In this document: in pieces, positions 44,695 to 52,989 of the stretch
How the letters are laid out: the number at the start of each line of letters is the position of its first letter
Numbering within the stretch: position 1 is the first letter of the stretch
From: Candidatus Altimarinota bacterium
GTDB taxonomy: Bacteria; Patescibacteriota; JACMRA01
Direction: 5' to 3'
Assembly (NCBI GenBank): GCA_012031925.1
Contig: JAAUSE010000003.1
Span: 1 to 52,989 of the forward strand
DNA: 52,989 bases
Notes under the pieces: generated by a model
What the model saw: the letters and a program-made list of their open reading frames with translations, nothing else
Databases searched by the model: none
What the model was told of the DNA's origin: nothing
Made by a program: the position numbers and the translations under genes

Positions 44695-44729
44695 AAATAT
44701 TAGGTATGAAGAATATTCCTCATACCTAA
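44695..44729 (-). terminator. Terminator, 30-nt near-perfect palindrome
   Basis: TTAGGTATGA pairs with TCATACCTAA around GAATATTC, itself palindromic. T-rich on the minus strand side (TATTTTTG), so it best serves the SH3b gene; it also lies 12 nt after the dnaJ stop. Confidence 0.65.
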
Positions 44730-44770
44730 GGTAGGTTTAATTATATGCAAAACTTACAACCTATTCATAT

Positions 44771-45112
44771 TCAGAGGCATACCAACCAAGCAGCTACCCA
44801 TCCATATGTTCGGTTATTATTGGCAGAAATCAAAACCCAATCACCATTACTAGACCATTTTAATATATTCACAGATTGGTGCTTATACACCTTACCAACT
44901 ATTCCATAACCTTGACTTGGACCAGATCTTACATTCAAATAACCACTATTAATACAAACATACCCAGAGACAGTTGCATTAGCATTTTGAATCACAGATA
45001 TTGGTTTCTTTGAAAATTCATGAATAGAATTTGCTTGAAAGTTTAGTTGCAATGGCAACAATAACGAAGAAAAAGCTAAAATCGTCGCTGGAACAAATCT
45101 TTTCAATTTCAT
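44771..45112 (-). CDS. Secreted SH3b-domain protein, 113 aa
   Basis: N-terminal signal (FVPATILAFSSLLLPLQL). Residues about 50-113 form a bacterial SH3 domain: YLNVRSGPSQGYGIVGKV, then WSSNGDWVLIS and YGWVAAWLV. SH3b domains usually bind cell-wall peptides. GAGGA lies 9 nt before the ATG. Next to a VanY-like carboxypeptidase gene on the same strand, so a cell-wall role is likely. Confidence 0.85.
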   Translation of the reverse strand: MKLKRFVPATILAFSSLLLPLQLNFQANSIHEFSKKPISVIQNANATVSGYVCINSGYLNVRSGPSQGYGIVGKVYKHQSVNILKWSSNGDWVLISANNNRTYGWVAAWLVCL

Positions 45113-45194
45113 GATATTATTTCCTCAAAAGTTCACACAAACAAAAGTTAAAGAAATAAAAAGTTTAGTCAAGCAAAGAAAAATCTATAACTAT

Positions 45195-45803
45195 TCAAGG
45201 ACAGAATTGATCCTTAAACTCGCCGTCCTTACCAACATATCGCCAATGCCAAGGCTCAAATGATATATTTTGGCTATTACCTTTTGGAAAAGATAATTCA
45301 AATCCATATTTATTAGCATTATTTTGTAACCAACGATACGCCTCGGTATCAACAAATCTATCTTCAACATCATTAATATCAACAACCCTAGCCGTTGAAT
45401 GTTCACTGTACCCAACAGGAGCGCTTACGTATGCTCGCTCTTCTTTAGTCTGACCCTTAGCCATTCTCAAATCCTCAAACAAATATTCCTGATCATTATA
45501 ACTTCTATAACCAGAAACTACTGACAAAGTAATTCCTTGATTACTTGCGGCTTCTGCCATCTCCAAAAAAGCCTTAGCTACTTCTGGTCTCAAGCCCTTA
45601 CCATCAATATAATCAAGAGCTCCAGAATATTGCTCATACTTGTAATGTCTATGTTGACCATACTCAATGTACTTACATTTTGTTTTTGTTGTAGTATTCA
45701 ATGGATTAATCTTAGGAGTATTAACTTTCTCCCCTGCCAAAGTACATCCAAAACAACTAACCAAAACCACAAAAGTAACAATCAAAATATTCATCCTAAT
45801 CAT
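45195..45803 (-). CDS. VanY-family D-alanyl-D-alanine carboxypeptidase, lipoprotein
   Basis: About 203 residues. A lipobox (LVSCFGC) follows the hydrophobic segment. The peptidase domain has SGYRSYNDQEYLF, then YSEHSTARVVDIND with the zinc-binding His and Asp, and EPWHWRYV with the catalytic Glu and last His. HSTA replaces the usual HSTG. It trims D-Ala from peptidoglycan stem peptides outside the cell. GGAGG lies just before the ATG at 45803; MNILIV at 45794 is an alternative start. Confidence 0.85.
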   Translation of the reverse strand: MIRMNILIVTFVVLVSCFGCTLAGEKVNTPKINPLNTTTKTKCKYIEYGQHRHYKYEQYSGALDYIDGKGLRPEVAKAFLEMAEAASNQGITLSVVSGYRSYNDQEYLFEDLRMAKGQTKEERAYVSAPVGYSEHSTARVVDINDVEDRFVDTEAYRWLQNNANKYGFELSFPKGNSQNISFEPWHWRYVGKDGEFKDQFCP

Positions 45804-45855
45804 TATCCTCCAAATGTGCAATCAATTAATAATCTCGTAGGTATTTTTGTCAAGT

Positions 45856-45884
45856 TTGACCATTTTGAAAAATAGTGCTACAAA
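45856..45884 (+). promoter_or_regulatory. Promoter of the methyltransferase gene
   Basis: TTGACC, 17-nt spacer, TACAAA, ending 6 nt before the ATG at 45891: a leaderless arrangement. Confidence 0.55.
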
Positions 45885-45890
45885 CCAAGA

Positions 45891-46742
45891 ATGAAAGACT
45901 ATCAACTACTAGACTGTGGGAATCAAAAGAAGTTAGAAAAATATGGAAAATATATATTAATTAGACCATGCCCACAAGCAATCTGGCAACCTTACTCCCA
46001 AGAATTATGGAGCAAAGCACATTCAGAATTCATCAAAGAATCATCAGAAAAAGGACAATGGAAAGCTCTTCAAAATCCTGAAGGGCTCAAAAGAAACAAA
46101 CTTGGTTCAGGGATTCCAGATAACTGGGAAATTATGAATGATGGGACTAAATGGCGAATCGAACCTAATGAATACGGTAATATAGGTGTTTTTACGGAAC
46201 ACTGGACATACCTAAATGAAGTTATCCAGAACTTTTCAAACAAAGGTAAAACTCTAAGTCTTTTCACTTACACAGGATCTAACACAGTTGATTTAGTCAA
46301 AGCAGATCACAAAGTAACTGTCGTTGATTCTTCCAAAAATGCTATTGATGGTTACACATTCAATTTAGGTCTTAATAATCTAAGTAGAGAAGGTCAGAGA
46401 CTTATCCTTGAAGACGTTTTAAAATTCACTGCCAGAGAAATCAGAAGGGGAACACTATACTCTAACATTATTTGTGATGCTCCAAGTTTTGGTCGAGGAA
46501 CCAAAGGAGAGGTTTTTGATATTGATAAAAATCTAGTAGAGCTATTAGATACCTGCAAACAATTACTAACACCCAAAGGCAAAATCTTCTTTAGCCTGCA
46601 TTCTCCAAGATATACCATTACAGGTTTACAAAATTTAGCTAAACAACTATTTCCAAAACATCAAGTTACAATTGAAGAAATTCTTAACCCTTGTAATAGT
46701 GGAATAAACCTACCTAGTGGTCACTTGATTAAGATTATTTAG
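45891..46742 (+). CDS. SAM-dependent RNA methyltransferase, RlmI/RlmK-like
   Basis: 283 residues, Rossmann-fold methyltransferase. TLSLFTYTGSNTVDLVKADH is motif I with the SAM-binding glycine; KVTVVDSSKNAID is motif II; IICDAPSFGRGT is motif IV, like the DPP/DPxF segment of large-subunit rRNA methyltransferases of the RlmI/RlmK group. The N-terminal 90 residues are a distinct substrate domain lacking the full PUA domain. The precise RNA target is not determinable from sequence. Confidence 0.75.
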   Translation: MKDYQLLDCGNQKKLEKYGKYILIRPCPQAIWQPYSQELWSKAHSEFIKESSEKGQWKALQNPEGLKRNKLGSGIPDNWEIMNDGTKWRIEPNEYGNIGVFTEHWTYLNEVIQNFSNKGKTLSLFTYTGSNTVDLVKADHKVTVVDSSKNAIDGYTFNLGLNNLSREGQRLILEDVLKFTAREIRRGTLYSNIICDAPSFGRGTKGEVFDIDKNLVELLDTCKQLLTPKGKIFFSLHSPRYTITGLQNLAKQLFPKHQVTIEEILNPCNSGINLPSGHLIKII

Positions 46743-46849
46743 AACCTATTTGATATTTTTTCCGTAATTATCAATAGTAAAACAAACCTCTCACAATTAG
46801 ATAGCCTTTATTGCTTTTAATTTGGACAAGTTTTTTAGGATTATTATCT

Positions 46850-48234
46850 TTACTTTTTATCCTTATCTTTGAGATTACCAAACAACCATTGAGCAGCAAT
46901 TTGTTTTTTCAAAGTATTAGCGGCAAAATCCCTAGCTTGATTTTCTTCAACATTCTGAGCAAATCCAAATTTTTTTGGATTATCCATAACCTCTTTAGTA
47001 GCTAAATCTATTTGTTCTGGAGTTACTTTGTTCTCAACTTTCATCTCATAAATCACATTCCATATTGTACTTAGTTTGAACTCGTTTCTCACATAATCTT
47101 CAACAATGGTTTTTATTTCCATCTCATCTTTTACTTTTTTTCAGAACCTGGAACTCCACTTATTGCAAAAATCTCTTTAATATCTCTTTTTGTTTATCAC
47201 TATCTTCCCTTATGAGACCAAAAATTCTATCAGTTTCTTGGGTCACCCTATCTCCAACTAGAGGAATTTTACCTGATTTGACAATCACTTCTTGTAATGC
47301 GTTTTTTTGCCATTGATCTTCAATCATTTTTTCAGTCTCCTTACCATAATACTGCTGAACATATTCATCAAAACTTTTTTCATCATCAAAGTGTGTATGG
47401 TCGTGCCCATTATGATCAACATCATTGAGAACCTCAACAATAGAATTATATTTTGGCTTAGCTACACTTACCAAACCTACAGTAAATTCTGCACTTTTTC
47501 CAGCTAAACTTGATTCAAAATAATTATTTGGAAACTTTACCATAAAAGTCTTAATTTCTCCCTGCTTCATACCGCTAATTCCTTTTTCAAAATCAGGCAA
47601 AAAATTACCTAACCCAATAACACCTTTCATTTTTTTAGCAGTCAATCTATCATCATTTTTTCGTCAATTTTACCTGTCATATCCAAAGTAACCTCATAAC
47701 CATCTTCTGCTTTACCACCCTCGATAGCTTCAAAACATTATGACTAGTAATAAAACTTCTTTTTTCTTTTGCTACAAACTCTTTCTCACTCATTCTATTA
47801 GGCAAATCTTTCTCACTTGGTCTTGCTACTTTTATTTTATCTAAAAAACCAAAATCTATTTCAGGTAACAAATCAGCTTGAAGAACAAACTCAAAGGAAT
47901 CAGTTTTTTTAACAGAATCTGGAACTACGACAAAAGTTGTCAACAAAGCTACTCGTTTTTTTTCCTTAAGGTCTTTTTGAGCTTCAACCAAAGCCTCTTG
48001 TGTGTATTTTTCAAGTGATTCTTTTAGCAATGTTTGCTCCAAAGCTTGAGTACTGATCTGTTGTTCTACAAGATGTTTGGGTGCTTTGCCTTTGCGAAAA
48101 CCAGGCACTTCGACTACATCATAATATTGATTGGTCAGTCTTTGTAACCACACAGAGTATTCTTCATTTGAGATTTTGTAATGCATTTTGTACTGAACAT
48201 CACCCTCAATCTTCGCACTAATCACTTTCGACAT
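46850..48234 (-). CDS. tig: Trigger factor (four frameshifts)
   Basis: Ribosome-bound chaperone and peptidyl-prolyl isomerase. The N-terminal domain has VPGFRKGKAPKHLVEQQI, the ribosome-binding loop. The FKBP domain has GYEVTLDMTGKID, then GNFLPDFEKGISGMKQGE. The C-terminal domain follows. The frame breaks at C47731, T6 47656-47661, T5 47187-47191 and T7 47135-47141. Each is repaired by adding one base to the run, giving one gene of about 460 residues. The start is ATG 48232-48234 (MSKVISAKIEG). Divergent from the penicillin-binding protein gene. Confidence 0.9.
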
Positions 48235-48284
48235 AAATATAGATTTTCTTTTAACCAAGTAAAGTTCATTAATAAAACTACTTT

Positions 48285-48320
48285 TGTCAAATTGACAAAA
48301 TGTAATCTACAAATTAATCT
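48285..48320. promoter_or_regulatory. Back-to-back -35 boxes of the tig and PBP genes
   Basis: TTTTGTCAA-A-TTGACAAAA is a dyad: TTGACA at 48292-48297 with TAATCT 17 nt on for the plus strand, and TTGACA on the minus strand at 48285-48290 for trigger factor, whose -10 is less clear. Confidence 0.5.
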
Positions 48321-48345
48321 GATACAACACATATTAACGTTTGTT

Positions 48346-51300
48346 ATGGACAAAAAATCTAATTTAAGCAGCCATACTGGCTCTCATCATTCTAATCACA
48401 GTCACCCTAAAAAACACATTGATCATCATATAGAAGATGCTCAGTCTATTAGAGTGATTTCCAAAGATAGCAAGATTAGTACCGAGTTTAATCATGCTAC
48501 TTATAACCATCTCCCTAAAAAAGATGATATGGGAATTGGTAAAAAAAGTGACAACTCAAAAACTGATAGCCTCGACAAACTTCGCAAAAAGTTTGGTTTT
48601 TCTTGGAATCGATTTGGCCGAAAAGTTCTGCTAGGTGGAATAGCGCTTGGTCTTATTGCAATTGTCGGGCTTAGTATTGTGGCCGCTTGGCTAATCACAA
48701 TCTGGAATAATACACCTCAAATAGATTCTTTTAATGAACCTATTCAAAGCAGTATTGTCTATGACAGAAACGGTGATGAATTATTCAAGTTCTTCAGTGA
48801 GGAAAGACGTGAGGTTGTAGATATTGATAGAATTCCTCGTGAAATGCAATTAGCGATCATCGCTCTTGAAGATGAAAATTTTTACTATAATGAATCTGGT
48901 ATACCCTGGAGTAATTTAGTTGGGGCCTCGTTCAAATGTTTTACCAGAGCTGGAGATAATTGTCGTGGAGCCTCAGGTCTATCTCAACAATTAGTCAAAA
49001 ATATTACTGGAGATAATCAAGCCACAGTTTCTAGAAAAGTTCGTGAGTTATTCACAGCTCTCAAACTTAATCAAGAAAAAAACAAACAAGAAATTCTTGC
49101 AATGTATCTTAATCAAGTTCCTTTTGGGCGAAACGCCTATGGAATTCAAGAGGCTTCCAAAAGTTATTATGGTAAAGATGTTAGTGAATTAGATATAGTT
49201 CAATCATGCTACTTAGCTTCATTTGTCCAAAAGCCATCAACTTTTTCCATTAGCCTAGAAAACCAAGAAAGTGACGACTTCAAAGATCTTCAGTTTCGTA
49301 AAAATGTTTGCTTAGAAAAACTCCATACCAACCAACTTGAAGGAGATAACTCAGAACCATATATTAAAACCCAAGAAGAACTTACCAAGCTTCAAGACCA
49401 ACCCGTGGCTGAATCAGGTTTTGTAGAATATAAAGTAGAAAACAAATTCCCTCATTTTCGTGATTATGTAACCTCAGAACTTCGCAAACTAAACATTTCA
49501 GAACAAGCACTGTTTACCCAAGGATACAAAATAACAACTACAATTGATCCGCAAATTCAAGCTCAAGTAGACAAGACTTTTGATGATCTTTCAGAGTCTG
49601 CACTTGATGCTCAAGGTGTCAATAACGGTGCAGCATTAGTACTGGATGGGCCCACTGGAGAGATTCTTGCTATGCGTGGCTCACGTGATTATAATAATGA
49701 AGACATTGATGGACAAGTAAATATTGCCACATCTCCTCAACAACCAGGTTCAAGTATCAAACCGTATGTGTATTTGTCTGCTTTTGAAAAAGGCTTCACC
49801 CCTGCTACAACTTTAATAGATAACAAAATGGATTTTGGCGGAGGTTTCAAACCCAAAAACTTTACTGATCGTAATAATGGTATTGTTAGCATAAGAACAG
49901 CTCTACAAAACTCCTACAACATTCCAGCAGTCAAAGGGATGTATCTTTCAGCAGGTGGAACTGACACTATTGAAAGTCCCGATGAAGCTCTTGGCAAAGG
50001 TCTTGATAATTTCTTCTCTATAACTCGCAAAATGGGTCTTAACTACCCTTGTATTCCAGCAGGTGATGGAGTAGAAACCTGCGATAATCCATCAACCGCC
50101 CAAAATGCTTTTCGTAATCGATGTTATCTATCAACATCTATTGGAGGGTGTGAAGTAACCATGGTATCTCACACGACAGGAGTCAATACAATTCTTCAAG
50201 ATGGAAATCTTAGAACAGCAACTCCGTTCATAAGTATAATTGATCCCAAAACTGATATTGATATATACAAAGTTAATCAAGAAAGTGATAACCCAATATA
50301 TCCTGTTCAAGATAGTGTAATAGATCCTGCAATTGCAAGACAAACTGCTAATGTTCTCACAGACTGGAGAGAAAGAGGTGTAGCTTTTTGTGGAGATTAT
50401 GGAATAAGATGTAAAATTTCTAAAAATCTAGATTTAGTTGATCAAGGTTGGGACGATGATAGTGCAGTAGCATCCAAAACTGGAACTACTGATGAAATCC
50501 GAGATATGTGGACTGTTGGAGGATCTCCTTACTTTACAGTAACAACTTGGGCAGGTAATACAGATAACTCTCCAGCAGGAGCGCGTGATGCTAATTCAGC
50601 ATCTTCAGCAGGATCTTTGTGGAAAGATATAATGGTCAAAATCCACGAAGGTAAAGAAAAAAAAGGGTTCTCCAAAGAAGGACTTATTCCAACTGGACTT
50701 GATAATTTATCAGGACTATTAGGATCAGGCAAAACAGAACTCCTCACTCAAAAACAGATTGATATTCTCAACGATACCCAAACCAAACTTAACAGTGGCA
50801 AAATTAACCCATCCAAAGCAAGTATATTTGTTAATAGGGGTGTATTTGTAACAAGTAGGCTTAAAGTGAATAAAATTGATGGTTTGTTAGCAGTAGAAGG
50901 TAAAACTCTTGAAGAAAACATTGAAGAAAGAACATTCGTGCAAGTTGTTCCTGAGTTTCCAGTTGATCCTTGGAAATCTATTGCTAGTGGTTATAGTGCA
51001 AAATACGGGCAAGCACCTACAGAATTTTCTGAACAAGATCAGGTCTCTAATCAAGGAAGCAAACCAAACATCACTATCAACGTTTCCCAAAACAGCCAAG
51101 CTCCCAAAACCATTACCGCCAGCGCTGAAGTAACAGGTTCAAGTGAAAAAACTATCAACAGAATGGAAATATTTATTGATGGCAACTCAGTAGCGTCTTC
51201 TGACAACAACAAAGTCTCTTATAATCCTGATAACTCGCTTCAAGGTAACAAAACCATCAAAGTCATTGCTCAAGACAGCTACGGAATTAATAATGAAATC

Positions 51301-51606
51301 CAGGTTAACAATGTTATCTTTGGATCAGACTCAGTAACCATCAACAATCCAAACTCAGTCTCGCTTACCAATTCAAGTATTACTTTATCTGTTACTTCCT
51401 CAGCCAATCTAGTGCCAGCTCCTACACTAATTATTGAGCAAGATGGAATAATTAGATCATGTGCTGCCAATACCAAATCGGGCAATAATTATTCTTGCCA
51501 AGTACCAACAGTATTGTTCAAACCTGAAGAAGCTACTATTAGCTTTAAAGACAACTCAGCTCAAGGCTTAACTGCTCAAAGCCTAGTAATAACATTCAAC
51601 CTATAA
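48346..51606 (+). CDS. Class A penicillin-binding protein (PBP1A-like)
   Basis: About 1086 residues; bifunctional peptidoglycan polymerase. A His-rich cytoplasmic N-terminus (HTGSHHSNHSHPKKH) and one membrane helix (about 93-115). Glycosyltransferase with IALEDENFY and GASGLSQQLVKN. Transpeptidase with the active-site Ser in GSSIKPY (about residue 470), SYN in NSYNIPAVKG, and KTG in ASKTGTTDEIRD (about 711). The C-terminal 180 residues are Ig-like (EIFIDGNSVASSDNN). The start is ATG 48346; the frame is open upstream but without family support. Confidence 0.93.
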   Translation: MDKKSNLSSHTGSHHSNHSHPKKHIDHHIEDAQSIRVISKDSKISTEFNHATYNHLPKKDDMGIGKKSDNSKTDSLDKLRKKFGFSWNRFGRKVLLGGIALGLIAIVGLSIVAAWLITIWNNTPQIDSFNEPIQSSIVYDRNGDELFKFFSEERREVVDIDRIPREMQLAIIALEDENFYYNESGIPWSNLVGASFKCFTRAGDNCRGASGLSQQLVKNITGDNQATVSRKVRELFTALKLNQEKNKQEILAMYLNQVPFGRNAYGIQEASKSYYGKDVSELDIVQSCYLASFVQKPSTFSISLENQESDDFKDLQFRKNVCLEKLHTNQLEGDNSEPYIKTQEELTKLQDQPVAESGFVEYKVENKFPHFRDYVTSELRKLNISEQALFTQGYKITTTIDPQIQAQVDKTFDDLSESALDAQGVNNGAALVLDGPTGEILAMRGSRDYNNEDIDGQVNIATSPQQPGSSIKPYVYLSAFEKGFTPATTLIDNKMDFGGGFKPKNFTDRNNGIVSIRTALQNSYNIPAVKGMYLSAGGTDTIESPDEALGKGLDNFFSITRKMGLNYPCIPAGDGVETCDNPSTAQNAFRNRCYLSTSIGGCEVTMVSHTTGVNTILQDGNLRTATPFISIIDPKTDIDIYKVNQESDNPIYPVQDSVIDPAIARQTANVLTDWRERGVAFCGDYGIRCKISKNLDLVDQGWDDDSAVASKTGTTDEIRDMWTVGGSPYFTVTTWAGNTDNSPAGARDANSASSAGSLWKDIMVKIHEGKEKKGFSKEGLIPTGLDNLSGLLGSGKTELLTQKQIDILNDTQTKLNSGKINPSKASIFVNRGVFVTSRLKVNKIDGLLAVEGKTLEENIEERTFVQVVPEFPVDPWKSIASGYSAKYGQAPTEFSEQDQVSNQGSKPNITINVSQNSQAPKTITASAEVTGSSEKTINRMEIFIDGNSVASSDNNKVSYNPDNSLQGNKTIKVIAQDSYGINNEIQVNNVIFGSDSVTINNPNSVSLTNSSITLSVTSSANLVPAPTLIIEQDGIIRSCAANTKSGNNYSCQVPTVLFKPEEATISFKDNSAQGLTAQSLVITFNL

Positions 51607-51618
51607 TTGATTTTCCAA

Positions 51619-52989
51619 CTACACCTCTTCTTTAAGAGTTTGCAAAGAATAATACACAACCTTGCTTACAAGACCAAGGCTAGTTTTCATATTCATATTT
51701 CCCTCCAAAAACTCAATTACCTTTGTAATATCTTCGTTCATTGAGAGCATGTAGTTAAGAAAACTAGTTATAAACATAAAACTACTGTAAAAAGTAGCAT
51801 ATCTGTTTTTGAACTCATCATTAAGTAAAAATTCCAAAGATCTAATTTTGGAGTTACTAGTACCAATTTTGATTTTGATACTACCAAAAGACTCAGTAGC
51901 AATACTATATTCTCTATAAACTAAACTCTCTTGCTTGACAGGATTAATATTAGATTGTTTTTGCAGTTTTTTAGAACTTCTGTTTCTAATCTCTTTAATC
52001 ACTCCCGGATTATTAGTCACCAACTCGCGAAATTCGGTAAGAATTTTATTTCGTGACAAAAACTTATCCAAAACTACTTGAGACTTATGATCTAACAAAT
52101 CAGATTGATTATCAAAAATTAATGACACCAGTGACTGATCTTCTGACAAATCTACTTTTGAAGAATAAGCCAAATATAGACTTGTATCATTTTCAAAAAA
52201 CTCTGCAGCTACTAGCTCCAAATAATTAATAGATATTCCAAATTCTTTATGAAGATATTGACCCAGAAAATCCTTTGGCTCAACTAACCCATCATAATCT
52301 ATACTAACAAATACCTTTTATCCTCTTTATCCAAAACCATTAATTTACCCTTGGAATCAAGACCAACAAAAACCAACTTGGTTGTGTTTTTTCTTTGAGG
52401 GTTTTCATAAACTTCTTCAGCAGTTACAGGATTTTGAGTGTTGGTTGTCCTAATCTTTACATTTTTCTTAGGCATATCTTCTTGATAATCAAAATTTTCA
52501 AATAATAAATAATTTCTTCTTGGTGTAGATGTATAGCCTTGAGCTTTTACAGACTCTTGATCCATTTCATCAGCAATTTTCTTGCCATTAGCTATTGCCT
52601 CACCATCGGGATCTATCCAATTTTCATATTTATGTCCAGTAATTTCTTGTGAAACATTAACCCAGTTTCCAAAAACTCCTTTTTCTTCAGCCAAAAACTC
52701 ACTTGCACGGTAAATCATTCGTTTAATTTTATTCAAATACTTTTGTTGAAAATTCTCGTTGAGATTGAGCTTTTTAAAGAATTTTTTGGTATTCCATATC
52801 ACCAACTCAAGATTACGATTAAATTTGATCTTTTTTTTGATATTCTCATCCAAATAAACTGCATCAATAAGATTATCCAAAAACCGTATAGCAATATCAA
52901 TTGTATTTTGTAACTCAACTTCATCAAAAGACTCTTTTGTTGGTGTGCCAATATATCGACAAATCCAGTTGGTAAAAACTCATCCACAA
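51619..52989 (-). CDS. Ribonucleotide-reductase-like protein, C-terminal part (frameshifted, partial)
   Basis: Runs off the right edge. Two breaks, T4 at 52316-52319 and A5 at 52974-52978, are repaired by adding one base each. The beginning then reads RYIGTPTKESFDEVELQNTI and DIAIRFLDNLIDA, and later IYRASEFLAEEKGVFGNWV, which resemble the helix pair of class II/I reductase large subunits. The expected PTGTIS segment is not evident; instead there is an unusual lysine-rich region and a C-terminal FGSIKIKIGTSNSKI stretch reminiscent of the NrdJ tail. A divergent or degenerate reductase is likely. Confidence in the family is moderate. Confidence 0.45.

Noticed and set aside
46850-48234. Programmed frameshifting or transcriptional slippage in trigger factor and other genes
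   Set aside because: Slippage at long A-runs was considered, but several breaks are in single or double G/C positions, no stimulatory structure is seen, and four sites in one gene is implausible. Sequencing error explains all.
1-52989. Recoding of stop codons (UGA as Gly or UAA/UAG as sense)
   Set aside because: UGA, UAA and UAG all end well-delimited genes here. The apparent internal stops coincide with homopolymer-length errors, apart from the TAG in the IS transposase.
1-52989. CRISPR array
   Set aside because: No regularly spaced direct repeats of 24-40 bp; the only tandem repeats are the coding 111-bp units at 32745-33411.

Overview
The window is about 53 kb of AT-rich bacterial chromosome. 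The best guess for its source is a small-genome member of the Candidate Phyla Radiation (Patescibacteria). This is inferred from the gene mix, not from a phylogenetic marker: a MurE-like ligase without the usual N-terminal domain, PilM, a V/A-type ATPase catalytic subunit, secreted DUF11 and fasciclin proteins, housekeeping genes packed on both strands, and almost no biosynthetic genes. UGA is used as a stop, so this is not one of the CPR lineages that recode UGA.

Layout. 1-2570: partial valS, a histidine-phosphatase-like gene, and two small unknown genes. 2684-11038: recX, enolase, a structured intergenic element with a tRNA-like gene, a DegT-like protein, a DUF192 protein, a membrane protein and ileS. 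11192-16279: a NYN nuclease, small membrane proteins, tRNA-Ser and tRNA-Gln flanking a long hairpin, a znuABC-type metal importer and rnhB. 16404-22196: clpC, folD, a fasciclin protein, a flavodoxin-fold oxidoreductase and an anchored protein. 22270-25650: two neighbouring candidate RNA genes, gyrB, a third RNA gene resembling 6S RNA, and HU. 25907-36198: peroxiredoxin, parA, unknowns, a MurE-like ligase, a DUF11 surface protein, a 37-residue-repeat protein and nusA with a possible leader attenuator. 36388-41549: three small secreted proteins, an isolated V/A-ATPase A subunit and an IS5-type insertion. 41716-52989: pilM, an epimerase-like gene, dnaJ, SH3b and VanY-like envelope proteins, a methyltransferase, trigger factor, a class A penicillin-binding protein and a partial ribonucleotide-reductase-like gene.

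At least eleven genes are broken by single-base length errors in homopolymer runs, mostly deletions. Restoring one base rejoins conserved family sequence each time. I read this as systematic sequencing or assembly error and report those genes as single intact features with the frameshift positions.

The most unusual content is non-coding. RNA A (22271-22580) and RNA C (22666-22798) each have their own promoter and terminator, and a 15-nt loop segment of A is perfectly complementary to the 5-prime hairpin of C. RNA B (25120-25290) shares its promoter type with A and has a 6S-like closed rod shape. Many housekeeping genes have a sigma70-type promoter ending 6-10 nt before the ATG (probable leaderless mRNAs), while most small secreted-protein genes carry Shine-Dalgarno sequences.
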